This document shows, piece by piece, positions 45,189-56,667 of a DNA stretch of 64,000 nucleotides (positions are counted from its first letter, which is position 1; every line of letters begins with the position of its first letter). The notes under the pieces were generated by a model. The model had not been told where the DNA came from and did not search any database. It saw only the letters and a program-made list of their open reading frames with translations. The stretch is taken from the NCBI GenBank assembly GCA_003415625.1, contig PYIU01000008.1, forward strand, positions 3,534,001 to 3,598,000, given 5' to 3'. The translations under genes and the position numbers were made by a program. The DNA is from Aquanectria penicillioides (Eukaryota; Ascomycota; Sordariomycetes; Hypocreales; Nectriaceae).

Positions 45189-46377
45189 TCAAGCGGTCAT
45201 TTTCTACAATATCGACAACACCTAAACAATGTCACTGCGGCATATAAGCACTCGCACAATTCTGGTGCTATTGTCTGTTTAGGTTTCACTCACATTGGGT
45301 GTCAATCTTCCCATCTAGACGTAACGACAGATTCAAAGCATAATAACAAATATAATTATAACCGATAAATTGATTATCATTATTAAGTGAAATGAATACT
45401 GGAACAGACTGTTCATGTTTAGTGCGCATTTGTTTCGTTGTGATCCAAGCTTATTGCGGAAATACCGCTTGACAGCAGAGCTAATTGGTCTAGGATAGGG
45501 AATTTGGTTTCGATGATTGTAAATGGACCTATTGGACCTTCACTCAATGCGCCTGGTGATTAGAGAACCTGGAGTATGATGGCAAGATTGTGGGTTATTG
45601 TTCTTCACAACATGTGCTAAGTTAGCAACTCAAAGTGTAATCCCGATTGTGGAACTGCGATCAAAATGCCTTGAAAAAAGATAAGTTCAAGGTGTTGTCC
45701 AGTGATCCAACTGGACAAATGATGGAAATGAAACGCAGTCCGCGACACATGGTACGCCATCCGGCCCGTGATGAACATTAGTGTCCCAGAAAGATAGCAT
45801 CAATTGGAGGAGCAGTGCCAACATCCTCACTCTGTCTGGTGCGCATGAACACCGAAGTTGAGCAATACGGAGAATAGAAAACCTTAATGTCGTAGATATG
45901 TAACATCTGCAGCTGGTCTGATTATTTGCTTTCAGACATTCTGCCTAGAAAGGGCCTTTGAACCAAGCGACTGCGGCTCAGCTGGCGCATTCATAGAAGA
46001 CAAATGGAAACCTGACGTGGCGACTCACTTTGTGCTTTTTACCAATGGGACCACAAAGATTTCGCATCGTATTACGCGATACTATCCCGTATGCTGTGCA
46101 TATTTATGGCGATATTTACGTACCGGAATTTGTCAGATGTGTGAGGCCTGGCTAGGTAGGCTCTGCATGATTGTCTGAGCTGTTGCTGTTCATCTAAGAC
46201 TGATCTGGTCATCACACCGCTATGGCTTAAAACGAACAGCCTCGTTGGAGACTTACTATTGATTTGTCAGAACCAGCAGAGAAGATAATGGTTTATACAA
46301 TCTTTTTTTGCATTCCTCTTGATGCTGTTGGTTCGCGGTGGAGTTGATGTTCTGGAAATATTGACTTCAACTGCTGC
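45189..46377. other. Intergenic, nothing recognised
   Basis: AT-rich, no readable coding text. The missing 5' half of the MCT transporter is not detectable here. Confidence 0.45.
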
Positions 46378-47165
46378 AGGGGGGTAGGTGGTGTCTGGAT
46401 TCCCCTACTTATCCTATACTTTGCACCTCACATAGGCTTTGGTTGGTCTATGAGAGTCATTGCTCTGATCTGTGCTCTTCACGGGCTGGTGGCGTGTATT
46501 CTATTGCGGAAAAGGTTGCCTCCAACAAGAAAGGCGGATCCACCGTCGACTTAAAAGCGCTGAGGGATAATAACTACGCCACCTTGACTGTTGGCCTGTT
46601 CCTTGTTGAATTCGCTATTTTCATCCCTATCTCATACATAAGCTCCTATGGTATCTATTCTGGTTGGGGATCTCAAGATGCATACATGCTTCACACTCTA
46701 CTCAACGCCGGTGCTGTGCCAGGGCGGTTTTCACCTGAATACGTGGCGGATACGTTTGGTGTTGTCGATACCGAGACAGCCATCGTGGTTGCTTGTATGG
46801 CATCGGTGTTTTGTCTCTGGCTGCCAGCTCATGGTAGCCAGGCTATGACAATATTCTTTACAATTCTCTATGGGTTCTGGTCCGGGGCATCTGTAGCTTT
46901 TTCTCCAGTGTGCATTGGCCAGGTTTGCCTCACAGAGGACTACGGAAAGTGAAATAGCACTGCATACACCCTGAGTAGCTTTGGACCGCTAATCGATATT
47001 CCCATTGTAGGCGCTATTCTCCGTGCTGACAATGGATCGTACCAAGGACTAGTCCTTTTTGCTGGGATAGGTTAAATACGTGATTTCGTTTGCATCTTAT
47101 GTATTAAGTCGCGGCCTGCTAGGTGGTTGGAGTCTATTCCAGCTTTCTTACTCGGAACGATAAAA
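46378..47165 (+). pseudogene. Relic of an MFS monocarboxylate-type transporter
   Basis: The C-terminal half of an MCT-like transporter can be read across frames: GGVWIPLLILYFAPHIGFGW then SMRVIALICALHGLVACILL, a frame change near 46530, then GGSTVDLKALRDNNYATLTV, FLVEFAIFIPISYISSYGIY, LLNAGAVPGRFSPEYVADTF (MFS loop), LYGFWSGASVAFSPVCIGQV. A TGA at 46950-46952 replaces the Arg codon of the usual KR/KRNGTAYT, after which STAYTLSSFG and SYQGLVLFAG continue, and in another frame SFASYVLSRGLLGGWSLFQL. The N-terminal six helices are absent. Non-functional. Confidence 0.8.
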
Positions 47166-47430
47166 AGCGATGCATAAGAAAGTATGTGTCAATATTCGTT
47201 GCAACTGTGATTCCGAGGCAATAATTAACATGTCACTAGCACAGGACTTCGGGTCAGTGATGACCGAGGGCGGGACAGTTAAAGGGAAACAACTACTGAA
47301 CGGGACTTGCGGCGGCTTTTGTTAAATGAGACGTTTATAAGTCAATGCGATATATCCCGAAGTACCACATATTCTGGGGAACTTCACCCGGAAGATATCA
47401 CCAGGCATTGTCGGGAGATTTTTGGCCGAG

Positions 47431-47441
47431 CGGAAAACCGG
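47431..47441. promoter_or_regulatory. CGG-N4-CCGG site
   Basis: CGGAAAACCGG, a variant of the cluster motif (preceded by GAG). Everted/inverted CGG triplets are the standard half-sites of Zn2Cys6 factors. Confidence 0.45.
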
Positions 47442-47522
47442 ATCAACGACTCCTCCTCTCGGTGGAGTTGGGTCGGGGGAGAAGAGCTAAAAACACTCCA
47501 TGGGAATCTAGACCGTGGCCCG

Positions 47523-47533
47523 CGGAAAGCCGG
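47523..47533. promoter_or_regulatory. CGG-N4-CCGG site
   Basis: CGGAAAGCCGG preceded by CG; identical core to the copies at 50709, 58647 and 58750. Confidence 0.5.
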
Positions 47534-47865
47534 AACGGAATTTGATTACACAAAGAAAGCCAGGACAGGGTCTAGACCGGGACGCGAGAGGGAACAACAT
47601 GCTAGTCGGTTTCGCATTCCTCTATAAGTTACGCGTTTAACCAAGAGGCTAGTTACAGGCGAACCGGAGTAACGGGCACTAAATCTGCTCAGTCATATCA
47701 TGCTTTTCGGGGATAAATGTTTTGTCGTGATGAAATGGTGCAATTTTCTGCGAGAGTCGAACGAATAAGCTAAAAAGAATGGAGGCCTCGCTTACAAGTT
47801 ACATCCACCTTCGGCATTCATCCGCACACCAATATGTCATTTACGGCTCCAGTACATTAATCTAT

Positions 47866-50361
47866 TCAACACGTAAATCTCATAGAATGTCCCACATGTT
47901 GTTCCTCGTGCTCGTCTGGAAATATGACCCGAACCGGAACAGGCCGCGGGCTTTGTCCAGTCCCAAAGGCTATAACGAGCGAAATCTGTGTCTCGTCCGC
48001 TTTGCAGCTCCAGTTGACATGGGCAACACAACCGACCAGCTCACCGCCAAGGGGAACCCGGCCTTCAAACCTTGTAAACAGCCTCGTGCGCGGCTGAAAT
48101 GCTACAACGGCCCATCCAGGCTTGGCTGGCCGGATCCCGGCGACCTCGGCCATGAGCTCGAATACAGGCACACAGCTCCATGCATGACAGTCCGATCGCA
48201 ATGACACATCGTCTTCGCACCAGGTCGTGAGATTTTTCGACAGCTGTGTTTTCCAAGGCTCCCACATTGAGTGGAATATGTCATCGTAGAGGGTTCCACC
48301 GACCTGCGAAACAGCACGCAGCGTATAGAATGACATGGCCGTTGATGCTCTTGTTAAGCTAGCTCCTTTGGACTCGTCTGCTTTGTTAACCGTAGACATG
48401 CAACGAGTCAGGAGCTTTTGTGCCGCCTCTCCTGTGATCAGACCAGAAAGTACAGCCCAAACCTGGTTGAGCTCACTGAAATCTTGTGCGTGATCCGCCG
48501 ACGACGCCAATCCATCAGTGAACAACTCACCGACAATGCATTGTTTCCTGACGGCTCCGAGAACTGCATCGGCCCGGTCTTTGTATTCAGGCTCTAGAGA
48601 CAGTCTTCCGACGGCCTTCAATATTCCTGCAAGTCGCTGGAGCGTGTATGCGTACAACGTGTTGGTATATGTCTGAAAACCCGTGCGATCTGCCGCTGGT
48701 GGAATACCCATGGGCTTCCATTCTTCTGCCCAGTCGACAAAGTCCCAACAAGCCGACGAAGTTTTATTCTTGGCCGAAACAAGACCGATTTCTGGGTCGA
48801 TGCGTTTGTTGAACGACTCGAGAACACCATCACATGCCGACAAAAACTGGCGCGTGAAACCAACATCTGCGAAATGTTCAAAGTGGTCCACAACCGTCAA
48901 GATCCAAAATAATGAAAAGTGCGGGATCACCTGGCGCTGGTGAGATGGGCTTCGGCTCGCGGTGAGCCCAATGTCGGCGCGATACGAGTTGTGCAGTTGC
49001 ATAATGGCTTGCCGAGCCATGCGGTCGTCTCCAGACACATAATATGTAAAGAGACATGAGCTCCGTACGTCCATTGCGTACTGAAGCTGCTCGTAGAACG
49101 GGCAATCCTCGTAGCAGTCATGCATGCAATTCGTAAGCGTGCGGATGCTAGTGGACCACAAATCTTGGTATATGGCATCACCATCTGCGTCGGCAACTTT
49201 GAACCCCCCTACAACGTCAAGAGGGTAATGCGTCATGTCCATACGAATGCCGTCAAAGACGAGATTTTCGTTGTTGGTCACTTCTATATCCAGAGCGATA
49301 TACCGTAGAGTGCGGAAGTGGAAGGGTGAGAATATCTCTGTGCTTCGGGCGTCTGCAGAATATTGAAGTTCTTCTGCGAGTTCAGCTGTGGAATCTCCAC
49401 CAAAAGTGTACACATCTTCGGGGCCGTATATGCCCTTAGTCTGGTCGCATCGGTCATTCTTGCTTCGAAGATACGGAGTAGACCTTGGAACATCCTCGTA
49501 GCATTCAGAATATCTGATCTGTAGCTTGCTGCCGGGATGGCGTGGTCGTTTAAATAGGAAATGGAGCATGGCTGTCAAGTGGTGATCGGCTTCTAATTCA
49601 AGGTGATGCGATGTTCCAGCTGGGAGGGAAATCATTCCTTCAGCGGATCGACTGGCTGGTGCATTAAGCAAAATATCTTCCCAGACATCTCGTGACACCG
49701 AGCTTCGAATGTTGTGTATCGCCTTGAAGGCTACTGGAGTGACTTTGGGGAGGGGAATGAGCCGAGGTGACAAGATCCAGGGCGGCCCGAGGCCGTGCGA
49801 CTGTGGCAGATCGAGAGGATTCGCCGAAACCCAATTGAGAGGCGTAGAATGGGCCATGTCGACTTGCTCATATATGTGAAGGAAATCGTCCTCTTGTTGG
49901 TCGGTCCGGAGCGTTCGACAAGAATCGAGAGCTGCTTGCCACGTGCTACCGCTGTCGATGTCAATGTCAAACTCGGTGTGCCTAGAATCTCTCAGAGTTT
50001 GCACAAGAAGGCCTGGAATGGACATTCTTGGAAAGCTCGTGGCATATTTTGTGGCATGGTAGAAGCGCAGGACATGTACGCTAATAGAGTTGGTCCCAGA
50101 CCTAAGGAAGGGCTGGATCTCAACATCGTCATAAAACCACATGTGTTCATCTCCCTTCACCGGCCCAGCGTGAACAAAGAAGCCATTGATATAGAGCTTA
50201 TATTTGGTATCTGCCGTAATTCGGATTTTCAAGGGCTCCACTGGCGCGTCTGAGAGGTTGATTGATTTTCTAAAATGGACGAAGCCGCCTGCTGATTCTT
50301 TGTCGCTATCGGTCCACTCGGGGTGCCATATCCAAGAAGCATGGGAGACGGAAGAGTCCAT
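47866..50361 (-). CDS. Alpha-L-rhamnosidase, glycoside hydrolase family 78
   Basis: A single exon of 831 codons from ATG 50361. It begins with a beta domain (ASWIWHPEWTDSDKESAG, then FRKSINLSDAP and YKLYINGFFVHAGPVKGDE) and moves into the (alpha/alpha)6 catalytic barrel at about residue 390. The GH78 active-site block is HDCYEDCPFYEQLQYAMDVR, holding acidic residues where the general acid lies. SACWDFVDWAEEW and DDVSLRSDCHAWSCVPVFEL follow, and a C-terminal beta domain (AGIRPAKPGWAVVAFQP) closes it. There is no signal peptide, so it is probably cytosolic. It removes terminal alpha-L-rhamnose from glycosides such as flavonoid rutinosides or saponins. It lies directly downstream of the GH3 gene on the same strand and has a CGG-N4-CCGG site 348 bp upstream. 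Confidence 0.9.
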   Translation of the reverse strand: MDSSVSHASWIWHPEWTDSDKESAGGFVHFRKSINLSDAPVEPLKIRITADTKYKLYINGFFVHAGPVKGDEHMWFYDDVEIQPFLRSGTNSISVHVLRFYHATKYATSFPRMSIPGLLVQTLRDSRHTEFDIDIDSGSTWQAALDSCRTLRTDQQEDDFLHIYEQVDMAHSTPLNWVSANPLDLPQSHGLGPPWILSPRLIPLPKVTPVAFKAIHNIRSSVSRDVWEDILLNAPASRSAEGMISLPAGTSHHLELEADHHLTAMLHFLFKRPRHPGSKLQIRYSECYEDVPRSTPYLRSKNDRCDQTKGIYGPEDVYTFGGDSTAELAEELQYSADARSTEIFSPFHFRTLRYIALDIEVTNNENLVFDGIRMDMTHYPLDVVGGFKVADADGDAIYQDLWSTSIRTLTNCMHDCYEDCPFYEQLQYAMDVRSSCLFTYYVSGDDRMARQAIMQLHNSYRADIGLTASRSPSHQRQVIPHFSLFWILTVVDHFEHFADVGFTRQFLSACDGVLESFNKRIDPEIGLVSAKNKTSSACWDFVDWAEEWKPMGIPPAADRTGFQTYTNTLYAYTLQRLAGILKAVGRLSLEPEYKDRADAVLGAVRKQCIVGELFTDGLASSADHAQDFSELNQVWAVLSGLITGEAAQKLLTRCMSTVNKADESKGASLTRASTAMSFYTLRAVSQVGGTLYDDIFHSMWEPWKTQLSKNLTTWCEDDVSLRSDCHAWSCVPVFELMAEVAGIRPAKPGWAVVAFQPRTRLFTRFEGRVPLGGELVGCVAHVNWSCKADETQISLVIAFGTGQSPRPVPVRVIFPDEHEEQHVGHSMRFTC

Positions 50362-50818
50362 GGTGTGGAAAGTGTTGAGAGCGAGCTGCGATAGATTGTA
50401 TCAGGTAGTAAAGCTGGGTGAGCGCCTTTGGGAGCTGGAAGTAATCAAGACGCAATGCCGGGCTGCGAGAGACAGATTTGGTGTTGGCCAAGGCATGAAC
50501 TTTGAAGCTCATCCCTCTGAGCCGCCAATCCTACCACTTGAGCAGTCTTTAATAAAACCTCAAAGCAATCTGGCCTCAAATATTATACACATCTGTGAGA
50601 ATTTGGCCGTCGCTACCCAAGCTTCGCCCTACTCATGTGACCGGCACGTCGGCGACTCATGACCAATCGGATAGATTCATGGGTTTGGTCTCCTGGATCA
50701 AACCTTCGCGGAAAGCCGGCACAAGGTCGTGTTGGAAGCGACCTTGGATGTGGGGATGGAAAAGATGCGAACATGCATGTCTACTTGTATTTTTGAGCGC
50801 ATTCTAAACTCTCGCCAT
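50362..50818. other. GH78 promoter region
   Basis: 457 bp between the GH78 start and the GH3 stop, with the palindrome at 50709. Otherwise nothing recognised. Confidence 0.5.
50709..50719. promoter_or_regulatory. CGG-N4-CCGG site upstream of GH78
   Basis: CGGAAAGCCGG in the context CTTCGCGGAAAGCCGG, 348 bp before the GH78 ATG. The CTTCGCGGA flank is shared with the sites at 53842 and 58698. Confidence 0.55.
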
Positions 50819-53606
50819 CTATAGACCTGACCACCATGTGGTCTTGTCAACTTCAAACGAGGCCTTGAGCGGCGTCTCGGAGCTGCAATTTCCCACTAAC
50901 ACGTCATAATGGCCCTGTTCTTCTATCCACTTGTGCCGTGCCTCGTCCCAGAAGCTCGTCGCGTATTTCCTTTCAATGGCAACCTCAGCAACGGCTGATC
51001 CGCCGCTTTCAATGAATATTTTGGCGTAGCCCTTGAGCTCCTTTATCGGACGCTTGACAGAGGGAGCGCGCTGCGACACATAAACTTGAACCACCTCCGA
51101 GCCCGCTCTTTGTCCGGCATTTTCTACCGTTACTTTTACTACGAGTACTTCGCCTTGGGGGCTGCTTTGCAACTTGAGCTGTAGATCCGACAGGGCAAAT
51201 GTCGTGTACGACAATCCTGCGCCAAAGGACCACAGCGTGGTCTTCTTCACCGTCTCATAGAAACGATATCCAATGTAAATGTCTTCACCATACAGAACAC
51301 GGCCGTGCTCAGATCGGTAGTTCAAAAACGCCGGGTTGTCTTCCACCCGGATGGGGAATGACAATGGCAGCTTTCCAGAAGGGTTGACATCGCCAAAGAG
51401 CACATCGGCAATGGCATTGCCCGTCTCGTTTCCGCCGTACCAAGCCTGCACGACGCCTGAAACTGCAGATGCCCATGGCATTGCCACAGGCGATCCAGAC
51501 TGAACCACAACAACGGTTCGAGGGTTGGCTTCAGCGACCGCCCGGATCAGCTCATCTGTGCGGCCAGGGAGGTCCATGTGGGCGCGGTCATGGCCCTCCT
51601 GCTCAAAGTCCGAGTTCAACCCAACGCAAAGGACCACCTGGTCAGTGGTTTTGGCCAATTCCACCGCTCTGGCAATCTCTTCATCTGGGTCAAGAACCTT
51701 CGATCCGCCAAGTCGAACACCACCGCTTCCGTATGACACGACGCCCTCGGCGTCTTTAATCTTCGACGCAGCGCCGCTGGCAAAGACAACCTTGATCTTA
51801 TACGTCTGCCCTGCACTTAGCCTCTTAACTCCCGTCTCTTCCACAGTTCCGACGTTGAAAAAGCTGCCACCGGGGCGTTGGACAGTTTCATTATCGACGA
51901 CAAGCTCGTCGTCAACGTATAGCCTGGCGGTGCCAAACACGCAGAGACCGAACTCAAAGTCACACGTCTCGTCAGATTGGTACAGTCCCTCGATCTCACC
52001 CCACCAGAGATCCTCGGTGATTTCTGGGTGGTAGTAGTCGGCAAAATACATGTCGGTATCCACCAGATGGAGCGTATCAACTGGCTGCCGGTCCACTTGT
52101 GAATCCGGGCAAGTAAAGGCTTTGAATGTGATGCCAATTTTACCATCCGCAGTAGTCATACGTGGACCGAGAACTGGCAGCATCTTGTGAGCGTAGCACC
52201 CAACCGAATAACGTACATCAGAAGCCTTTTTCGAGATTCCCTGGAATGGTGAAGTTGTATAATACGGTCGGAGAGTAGCAGATCCACCGCCACAGTAGAC
52301 GGACGTCTTTGCGTTGGGGCCGACAACGGCAACCTAGCGGAAACTTAGTAAATCGGCCTCAAGAACGCGTCACTTCGCAGTAACTCACTGTCTTTTCTTT
52401 GTTGAATGGAAGTGCACTGTTCTCATTCTTGAGGAGCACAATTGATTCGGCAGCAATGGTTCTGAGCAACGCTGCTGTTTCTGGGGTATCTCTCGGTTCC
52501 TCGGGGGCATTTTCTGGGATGCCAGATTTTACAGCGCGATGAACGGCCTTCAAAAGTTCTCTCACACGCTGGTTGATGACTTCTTCATCCACCTTGCGAG
52601 ATAGCATGGCGTGGCTCAGCATCTGGCCACGCCAGCGGGTGGGCCCTGGCATCTCCAAATCGACGCCCGCGTTGATAGACTCGACGGTGGAATAGGTCCC
52701 GTACCTTGGATGCCGTTAGTGATCTAATCAACACCGCATTTTGATGCTCCATTGCAGCGAGGTGGTGTCATAATGGAATCGAGTACCTACCAGTCGCTCA
52801 TGACAAACCCTTCCCAGCCCCATTCGCGCCTGACAATCTTCTCAATCATGCCAGGGCTGTCACTGACGTGAGTTCCATTGACCTTGTTATATGCAGTCAT
52901 GAATGATCCTGGCTGAGCATCTCTCACGGCTATTTGAAACGGAAGTGCGTAAATCTCTCGGAGGGCTCGCTCGGTCACTAAAGAGTCGACTGCCATGCGC
53001 TCATGTTCTTGGTCGTTGGCAACGAAGTGCTTGATGGAAGCGATAACGCCAGTGCTTTGGATACCCCGAATAATAGCCGCAGCAGAGTTGCCCGAGAGAA
53101 CAGGATCCTCGGAGAAAGACTCGAATGCTCGCCCTCCGAGTGGGCTTCTTTGCATGTTGACAGTCGGCCCCAGAAGCACATGAACACCCTTTGCTCGGGC
53201 CTCGAGCCCCATCACTTCTCCAGCTTGCTTCAGCAGGTCGGTATTCCAAGTAGCTGCCAGGCCTGTGCCGCAGGGAAAGCATGCAGCGGGGACTCCATTG
53301 AAGAAACGGGTACCGCGAACACCGTTGGGGCCGTCAGAGAGTCGAATCGAGGGGATGTTGAGTCGCGGGATGGCCTTTGTGTGCCAAAAATCAACGCCTA
53401 GTAGCACGTGTTAGTGAGAATCGTGGTCGAAAGACTACAAATAGAGAAGATAGAAGAAAGAAGGGTAATGGGAAGAAATAATGAGACTTACCCGAGAGCA
53501 GGTCAATCTTTTCCTTCGTCGACAATTGGCTAAGAGATGATTCTACTTCAAATTCCGCCTCGGCCAGCGCAGACGCTTCGAGATGCAACGCTGAGGAGTC
53601 TCCCAT
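50819..53606 (-). CDS. Beta-glucosidase, glycoside hydrolase family 3 with PA14 insert
   Basis: Four exons (53606-53492, 53397-52791, 52704-52389, 52333-50819) join in frame to 850 residues. The GH3 N-domain shows [40 protein letters not shown] and [14 protein letters not shown]; the catalytic nucleophile is the Asp of GFVMSDW. The C-domain starts near [12 protein letters not shown], contains a PA14-type insert (about residues 400-560, around [18 protein letters not shown]), then [20 protein letters not shown], and ends with a fibronectin-III-like domain ([20 protein letters not shown]). The N-terminus ([19 protein letters not shown]) is not a signal peptide, so the enzyme is probably cytosolic. 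It removes beta-linked glucose, a fitting second step after rhamnose removal. The divergent neighbour is the Zn2Cys6 gene at 54061. Confidence 0.92.
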
Positions 53607-54060
53607 TTTGAAGAGAGAGTACAAAGTACAGGAATAATGGTAGTTAGGGTGAATGGACCAGCAACGGCGGTTTGTCCGCCCGCCAGCAAACCTGCGACCT
53701 CGTTTATAACACTTCCCTCCGTTCTTCTGTGTCATGAACCTCCCGAGCACCACGGCTTACCCTAGAGCGATTCCATCCCCACTTCGGGCAACGCCACCGC
53801 GTATCTGAGACAAAAGCAAAAAAGCAGTGACCCTCGCTTCGCGGATCACCGGACTTGGGACTTCCACGCTGGCATGAAGCGCTATACTTGATGTAGCTAA
53901 GCCGTTGTCATGTCCGCAGCCCATAAAACCACTTGCAACTCCTGTTTTCCGCGTGCGTTGCAGCCGGCTCCTGATAAGACAAGACAACCAAACACTAATT
54001 GCAGTTCTTGGATCTCGTGGATCCCTTCGGGCCTCGGGTCTCGGGGCATTGTAGACCGCC
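53607..54060. promoter_or_regulatory. Bidirectional promoter of GH3 and Zn2Cys6 gene
   Basis: 454 bp between divergent start codons. Contains CGGATCACCGG at 53842 and an inverted CGG-N5-CCG (CGGTTTGTCCG) at about 53668, both possible Zn2Cys6 sites. Confidence 0.5.
53842..53852. promoter_or_regulatory. CGG-N4-CCGG site in the GH3/regulator promoter
   Basis: CGGATCACCGG in the context CTTCGCGGATCACCGG. Same half-sites and same CTTCGCGGA flank as the copy before GH78, with a different spacer. Confidence 0.45.
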
Positions 54061-56146
54061 ATGTCTCTCAACGCAGCCGGCGGCTCTCGTAAACGTCCCC
54101 TGCTCCCCTCCGAGTCTGGTCGACCCGCGTATCCTCGGAAGCGTGCCGCCCAAGCCTGCAGTACCTGTCGCCGGAGACGGACAAAATGCGACAATGAGCG
54201 CCCGACCTGCACGTCTTGCTTGGGGCTGGGAATAGAGTGCATCTACCGCGAAGGAGACAAGTCAAGGTAACACAGAGGATCCCTTCCTTCTAAGACAGGC
54301 GAGCAAAGCGGGATGGGGATAGGGAGAGCCCCTTATGATGCCGGTAGTTTCATTCGCCACACCGTATTCTCCATGCTTCATCGCAATCAAGGATCTCCTG
54401 CCCTGCAGCACAGTACCATGCCGTAACCTCCATAGCTAATCAATACCTTGATTTAGCTTCGATTCTGCCAGTCTCGCCATAATTGAGAGGCTCGACACTG
54501 TACAAGACCTCCTCAGGGCCAACACGGAAAGGCTAGAACGTCACCTTAACCAGGAAATCCCGTCCTCGGCTGCTACCTCGCGCAGTGTTGAACCTGTCCA
54601 CGTAGATGCCAGAGCCTCCTTGAAGGTCTACTGTATCAATGTTGAGACGGTGTTTGCATGGCCCGTTCTTGAAAAGGCCTATCAGACGCCGCACCCAGAG
54701 CTATCCAGCATTCTCCAATCACACCGAGTCAGGCCTGATCCTCGTGCCTTATCAGTGTCAGATCTCGACGCTGAAGAAGCAGAGACGCTCCTCCAGAGTT
54801 TTCTTGCCAAGTTCCACGTCTACAACCCCGTCTTTGAAATCGAACGAGTTGGAGCCTACGTCAAGAGCACTGCATACAACGGGCTTCGATGGGATGAAGA
54901 ATCATGCATTTCGGTAATGCCCCAACTATAGCAGTCATAGGGAAATAATTCAAGGTTAATTCGAAGATAGTTACTGGTGTTTGCCCTTGGAACCATCGGG
55001 TCCGACCATGGCCGAGGTGCATGCGATACATCCATAGGCTTCCGGCAATCAGACCAGTTTCAACGCGCAGAATCCTTTTTTCTGGCTGCCCAGAAGCGCA
55101 TGGGGCCATTCATGTGTAGCAGCGGAATAGCGGAAGCGCAAATATTCTTCTTAGCTGGGGTCTACCTCATGACCACCATCAGACCATTGGAAGCCTGGAG
55201 AATGTTTGTTCAGGCATTGGCTTGTTGCCAAGTCATCCCTGCTCCATCAAACGATTCGGAGGAAGACAAACTTCGAACCCACAGGAGCATTTATTGGACT
55301 TGTTTCAAGTCAGAATTGTGAGTTTCGGTGCTCATGGGCGTGCTCGTTGGCTGACCATGATGCACTGCGCAGGGAACTACGACTGGAATTAAATATCACA
55401 GAAAATAGTGCATGGAGCCTCCATTACCCTCAGTATTTCCCTACACCTCCAAAAGGCCTCCAGTCCGAAGGCGAGACTGTTTGGTACTTTTATTTGGCAG
55501 AAATTGCGCTGAGGAGGCTTGGAAATCGCATTTTGACCCGTACCAGCCAGTTCAAGTCAGTCGACTGCTCAGTAGATGACAAGGCTTCGACAATTGTAGA
55601 ATTTGAACAACAGGCTAATAGTTGGTGAGTACACATCACGACTAGAATCAGATCCGCATTTAATGATATTTTCCTAGGCTGAATTCACTGCCGGAAACAT
55701 TGAGGCTGGACGGCTCACTTGGCATGGGTCAAGATAGCCAATCTGATCGATTGCGTTTTATTCTCAACGGGCACCTCTTGGACTGCTACGAGATGATGTA
55801 TTGGCCTTTCACTGTCGACGCAATTAATGGAACCTTGCCGGAAGCAGAGCGCTGTGTGCTACTTGCGCGAAAAGGGTTTGAGATCTGCACTCGAAGAATT
55901 GAACAAAATGAAGCAGGGTTTCACAGTCGCCACCACGGTACATGGCTTATGCTGCGATCCTGTACGCGGAGTGCACTAGTCCTCATTGCTGCGGCAAGAG
56001 CAGGACTTGATAACATGATTCTCTCAGATTGGGCATCCTCTGTTAACAATGTGATGGACTTGCTTCGTTACTGGAGGGATGAAGCACCGGATGCTGCATA
56101 CAGTCTGAAAACGATTGAGTATCTGATGCAAGATGAAGCAGTGTAG
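54061..56146 (+). CDS. Zn2Cys6 transcription factor of the glycosidase cluster
   Basis: Five exons (54061-54266, 54457-54913, 54971-55317, 55373-55624, 55678-56146) join in frame to 576 residues. The zinc cluster is near the N-terminus (basic PRKRAAQACSTCRRRRTKCD; full spacing C-x2-C-x6-C-x5-C-x2-C-x6-C), followed by a coiled-coil-like linker (AIIERLDTVQDLLRANTERL) suited to dimerisation. The regulatory domain is of the fungal_trans type (FLAKFHVYNPVFEIERVGAY, GVYLMTTIRPLEAWRMFVQA). It lies between GH3, with which it shares a promoter, and the sugar transporter, and is the natural candidate to bind the CGG-N4-CCGG sites around it. Intron 1 (190 nt) is longer than the others and could hide a small exon. 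The inducer is presumably a rhamnoside or its product. Confidence 0.85.
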
Positions 56147-56667
56147 CGTTATACTAGGGCTAAAATAATGGCTAAAAATATGATTGGATATGAACCGGGA
56201 CTGGCGCTGGGAACGTTGAATGGCAAGACAAGGGAATCCTTCATGCTTGTACTGAATATTCGCTTATCAATGGGCTTCGATATTGAGCAGGTCAATCCGT
56301 GCAATACTTTCAACCTTGAGCTGAGTGTTGCCCTACAGCTCACAGGCAATGACTTCTTAGGCGATATTGCAATATTAGCGCAATGTCGTTTTCTTCTACA
56401 AATCGAGAGAAAGTAGGACGAGTTCATATGTATGTAGCCCCATGGAATTATCAGGATATTGACCGAATTGTTGGAGACATTTCACAGACGAGACCAGTTC
56501 GTCGAAAGATGCGATGACATAGAATTCTTCAAATTATTCTACAATAACAGTCTAGGTATCGAGCTTCAAACCACTCAAAGCATGTGAGTGTTGGGACCTA
56601 GACCTGACAAATGGCCCAGACATTTGAGAAAACATGTCGTTGGCCCACAAGATGATATACTGTTCGA
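56147..56667. other. Intergenic between convergent 3' ends
   Basis: 521 bp between the regulator and transporter stop codons. Only short frames; nothing recognised. Confidence 0.5.

Larger units (their letters stand above)
47166..47865. other. Intergenic with two CGG-N4-CCGG sites
   Basis: Between the MCT relic and the 3' end of the GH78 gene. Contains the palindromes at 47431 and 47523. No recognisable gene lies downstream of them on either strand. Confidence 0.5.

Noticed and set aside
56168..56416. 82-codon plus-strand frame after the regulator
   Set aside because: It lies between convergent gene ends, with no family, signal peptide or splice evidence.
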